Assembly: GCA_902632605.1 (NCBI GenBank)
Contig: CACPDB010000003.1
Coordinates: 130,342-164,868, forward strand
Source of the DNA: an uncultured SAR86 cluster bacterium
Lineage (GTDB): Bacteria > Pseudomonadota > Gammaproteobacteria > Magnimaribacterales > AG-339-G14
DNA length: 34,527 nt
Direction: 5' to 3'
Shown: piece after piece, positions 32,775 through 34,527 of the stretch
Layout: the number at the start of each line of letters is the position of its first letter
How positions within the stretch are numbered: position 1 is the first letter of the stretch
Made by a program: the position numbers and the translations under genes
The notes under the pieces: generated by a model
The model's database searches: none
What the model was told of the DNA's origin: nothing
What the model saw: only the letters and a program-made list of their open reading frames with translations

Positions 32775-32880
32775 TCAGATGAAAGTTTATTAGGTGCTTC
32801 ATGGGGAATAATCCACCACTACTCAGACAGGAGTAATGAAATCATCTGAAGCCTCTTTAAAGTGGTATTATTTTTATTCA
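32775..32880 (+). ncRNA. Structured intergenic RNA candidate or leader upstream of the epimerase
   Basis: A 195-base gap before the epimerase gene folds well on paper. Outer stem: AATAAT (32807-32812) with ATTATT (32867-32872) and, across a CC bulge, ACCACT (32815-32820) with AGTGGT (32861-32866). Inside, TCAGA (32823-32827) pairs with TCTGA (32845-32849). An alternative 8-bp pairing joins TCAGATGA (32775-32782) with TCATCTGA (32842-32849). The outer stem ends in a T-rich run, like a terminator. TTGATA (32741-32746) and TAATAC (32763-32768), 16 bases apart, could be a promoter. Confidence 0.4.
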
Positions 32881-32899
32881 TAATTTTTAGAAGATACAA

Positions 32900-33829
32900 T
32901 TGAAAAATATTTTAATAACAGGTGTTGCAGGATTTATTGGATCTAAGGTAGCCGAGTGTTTGATTCATCAAGGATTCTCTATTACCGGAATAGATAACTT
33001 AAAAACTGGCCGCATAGAAAACGTTCCTGAAGGAGTAAATTTTATCAATGGGGATTGTGCTAACTCAGAAATTTTTCAAAAAAAATCTTTTCAGGGTATA
33101 AATTTTCATACGATAATTCACTTCGCTGGTCAAAGCTCAGGAGAAATCTCATTTGACGATCCAATTCAAGATTTGAGTGATAACTGTGTTAGTACTTTAA
33201 ACTTATTACAGTTAGCTAGAAAAATATCTTGCACAAGATTTATTTATGCTAGTTCAATGTCTGTCTATGGAGAAGCTCAGGTAGAATCTGTGGATGAAAA
33301 TCATGCTACAAAACCTCTTTCTATGTATGCAGTAGGTAAACTTGCAAGTGAGAACTATTTAAAGATTTATAAGCAGTATGGAATTTCTTCGGTTTCTTTA
33401 AGATTATTTAATACTTATGGCCCTGGTCAGAATATGTCAAATCTTCGGCAAGGTATGGTTAGTATTTATGTAGCACAAGCTCTTGAAAAAAAAAGTATCG
33501 TTATCAAAGGGTCAGCAGATCGTTTTAGAGATTTTATTTACATTGATGACGTTATTCAGATAGTCAATTATTTTGTTAAGAATGATTTTGTTGGTTCAGA
33601 AATTTATAACGTTTGTACTGGAATTAAAACCAAAGTTTCAACATTGATTGATGTCATAAAGTCCGAATTTGTAAAAGATACAATTCATGTCGATTTCAAA
33701 GATAGTACTCCAGGAGATCAGTTCGGCATCGTAGGTAATAATAATAAATTAATCGAAAAATTAGGCGATATTGATTTCACTGATATTAAAGATGGAATAC
33801 AGAAATTCATTAAATCTATAAAAACTTAA
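32900..33829 (+). CDS. NAD-dependent nucleotide-sugar epimerase (GalE/WbpP-like extended SDR)
   Basis: 309 residues, TTG start giving MKNILITGVAGFIGSKVAECL with Rossmann motif GVAGFIG. Then IDNLKTGRIENVP, IIHFAGQSS, YASSMSVYGEAQ with the catalytic serine, YAVGK (YxxxK), LRLFNTYGPGQNMSNLRQGMVSIYV, and RFRDFIYIDDVIQI. These features fit UDP-sugar 4-epimerases or dehydratases of the WbpP/GalE type more than a reductase. It probably makes a UDP-hexose for surface glycans. The start lies 20 to 30 bases after a structured leader region. The next gene begins four bases after its stop, forming an operon with the methyltransferase. Confidence 0.9.
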   Translation: MKNILITGVAGFIGSKVAECLIHQGFSITGIDNLKTGRIENVPEGVNFINGDCANSEIFQKKSFQGINFHTIIHFAGQSSGEISFDDPIQDLSDNCVSTLNLLQLARKISCTRFIYASSMSVYGEAQVESVDENHATKPLSMYAVGKLASENYLKIYKQYGISSVSLRLFNTYGPGQNMSNLRQGMVSIYVAQALEKKSIVIKGSADRFRDFIYIDDVIQIVNYFVKNDFVGSEIYNVCTGIKTKVSTLIDVIKSEFVKDTIHVDFKDSTPGDQFGIVGNNNKLIEKLGDIDFTDIKDGIQKFIKSIKT

Positions 33830-33832
33830 ATT

Positions 33833-34527
33833 GTGAAAAAAAAACCGCCTAAATGTAGAGTTTGTAATAGCAGAGGAAATTCTCAGAGTCTAAGGGCACC
33901 AATTGTCTTTGGCGATAACGATCGTAAAAAAGCATTCTATCAATGTGCTGACTGTAACTTAATATATATGTGGCCTCCATTAAACGAATTAGAAGAATCA
34001 GAATTTTATGCGAAAGAATTTGAAAAATTCATGGAGGTCCGTTCTGGACCAGAGTTTGATTGGAGTGGACCTGAACAACATATTGCTACCAATTCAGATA
34101 ATGTAACGCGAAGATGGAATGTCATGCAGAAATATTGTGAGAGCAAAACCAAACTCCTTGAAATCGGTTGTAGTTCAGGATTTATGTTGGACAAGTTTTC
34201 TAGCGAGGGAATGAGTGTTGTTGGTATTGAACCTTCCGGTGGTTTTTCAGATTATTTGAAGAAAAAGAAATATGAAATCTATAAAGATATTGAAGACCTA
34301 TCTCAAAAATATGCAAATTACTTTGATGTAATTTGCCATTTTTTTGTTCTTGAGCACATATCAGACACACGTAGGTTTATAAAACAGCAGTTAGAACTGC
34401 TTCGTCCCGAGGGATTAATATTTTGCGAAGTACCATCAGCCACAGATCCACTTACGTCGTATTTTAATATTCCTAAATTTGAGGAATTTTATTGGTCAAT
34501 TGCACATCATTATTACTTCACGCCTGA
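33833..34527 (+). CDS. SAM-dependent methyltransferase with N-terminal zinc-type motif (3' end outside window)
   Basis: Open to the last base of the window; 231 complete codons are visible from a GTG at 33833. The N-terminus has two CxxC pairs, CRVC and CADC (about residues 8-11 and 40-43), a zinc-knuckle often found before sugar or glycan methyltransferases. The class I Rossmann core starts at about 105: KLLEIGCSSGFMLDKF (motif I), VVGIEPSGGF, DVICHFFVLEHISDTRRFI (motif post I) and LRPEGLIFCEVPS. It may methylate a nucleotide sugar or polysaccharide; its position just after the epimerase supports that. The start is chosen as the first GTG after the epimerase stop; there is no ATG nearby. Confidence 0.85.
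   Translation, partial: MKKKPPKCRVCNSRGNSQSLRAPIVFGDNDRKKAFYQCADCNLIYMWPPLNELEESEFYAKEFEKFMEVRSGPEFDWSGPEQHIATNSDNVTRRWNVMQKYCESKTKLLEIGCSSGFMLDKFSSEGMSVVGIEPSGGFSDYLKKKKYEIYKDIEDLSQKYANYFDVICHFFVLEHISDTRRFIKQQLELLRPEGLIFCEVPSATDPLTSYFNIPKFEEFYWSIAHHYYFTP

Overview
This is an AT-rich (about one third GC by eye), densely packed bacterial chromosome segment with almost no long gaps. The block infC-rpmI-rplT-pheS-pheT-ihfA-MerR-like gene-tRNA-Pro is a gammaproteobacterial arrangement. The low GC, short intergenic spaces, trimmed PheT, a photolyase and several lipid or ester enzymes suggest a streamlined marine gammaproteobacterium of the SAR86 kind. That taxonomic placement is inference; no marker was compared with a database.

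Layout. (1) 1-4684: translation block (IF-3 C-terminal part, L35, L20, both PheRS subunits), IHF alpha, a MerR-like regulator and tRNA-Pro(GGG). (2) 4759-9163: divergent surface-sugar genes, with an RmlC-like epimerase and an SDR on the minus strand, and a GT2 glycosyltransferase, glucose-1-phosphate cytidylyltransferase and a second SDR on the plus strand. (3) 9188-21113: housekeeping and metabolic genes: saccharopine-dehydrogenase-like oxidoreductase, a strong terminator with a possible small RNA, CPD photolyase, hotdog thioesterase, acyl-CoA dehydrogenase, lipoprotein carboxylesterase, DsbA-fold isomerase, WecA-like transferase, class II aldolase, FumC, pterin carbinolamine dehydratase and an MFS carrier. 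(4) 21161-24186: guaB-guaA. (5) 24187-30537: accessory DNA at the 3' end of guaA. (6) 30753-34527: orphan DNA methyltransferase, GFA-like protein, TauE/SafE permease, a structured intergenic region, a sugar epimerase and a methyltransferase cut by the window end.

The most interesting part is region 5. The last codons of guaA (Thr-Ile-Glu-Trp-Glu-stop) occur again, imperfectly, at 28463-28480 and in more diverged form (Thr-Phe-Glu-Trp-Glu-stop) at 30520-30537. The first interval (4.3 kb) carries two DNA amino-methyltransferases and a convergent HNH nuclease, which look like a complete restriction-modification system. Inside its two ends lie matching hairpins and clusters of a 9-bp motif (TACTACATA and close variants) at 11-bp spacing, the layout expected of a tyrosine-recombinase attachment region. 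There is no integrase inside. The simplest reading is an integrase-less island flanked by attL and attR (a CIME-like element) that depends on a recombinase elsewhere. The second interval (GNAT acetyltransferase, patatin-like lipase, duplicated membrane protein) may be an older insertion at the same site.

Other notable points: PheT lacks the tRNA-binding OB-fold domain normally inserted near its N-terminus; an SDR gene has no canonical start codon before its Rossmann motif; and two intergenic regions contain RNA-like structure.
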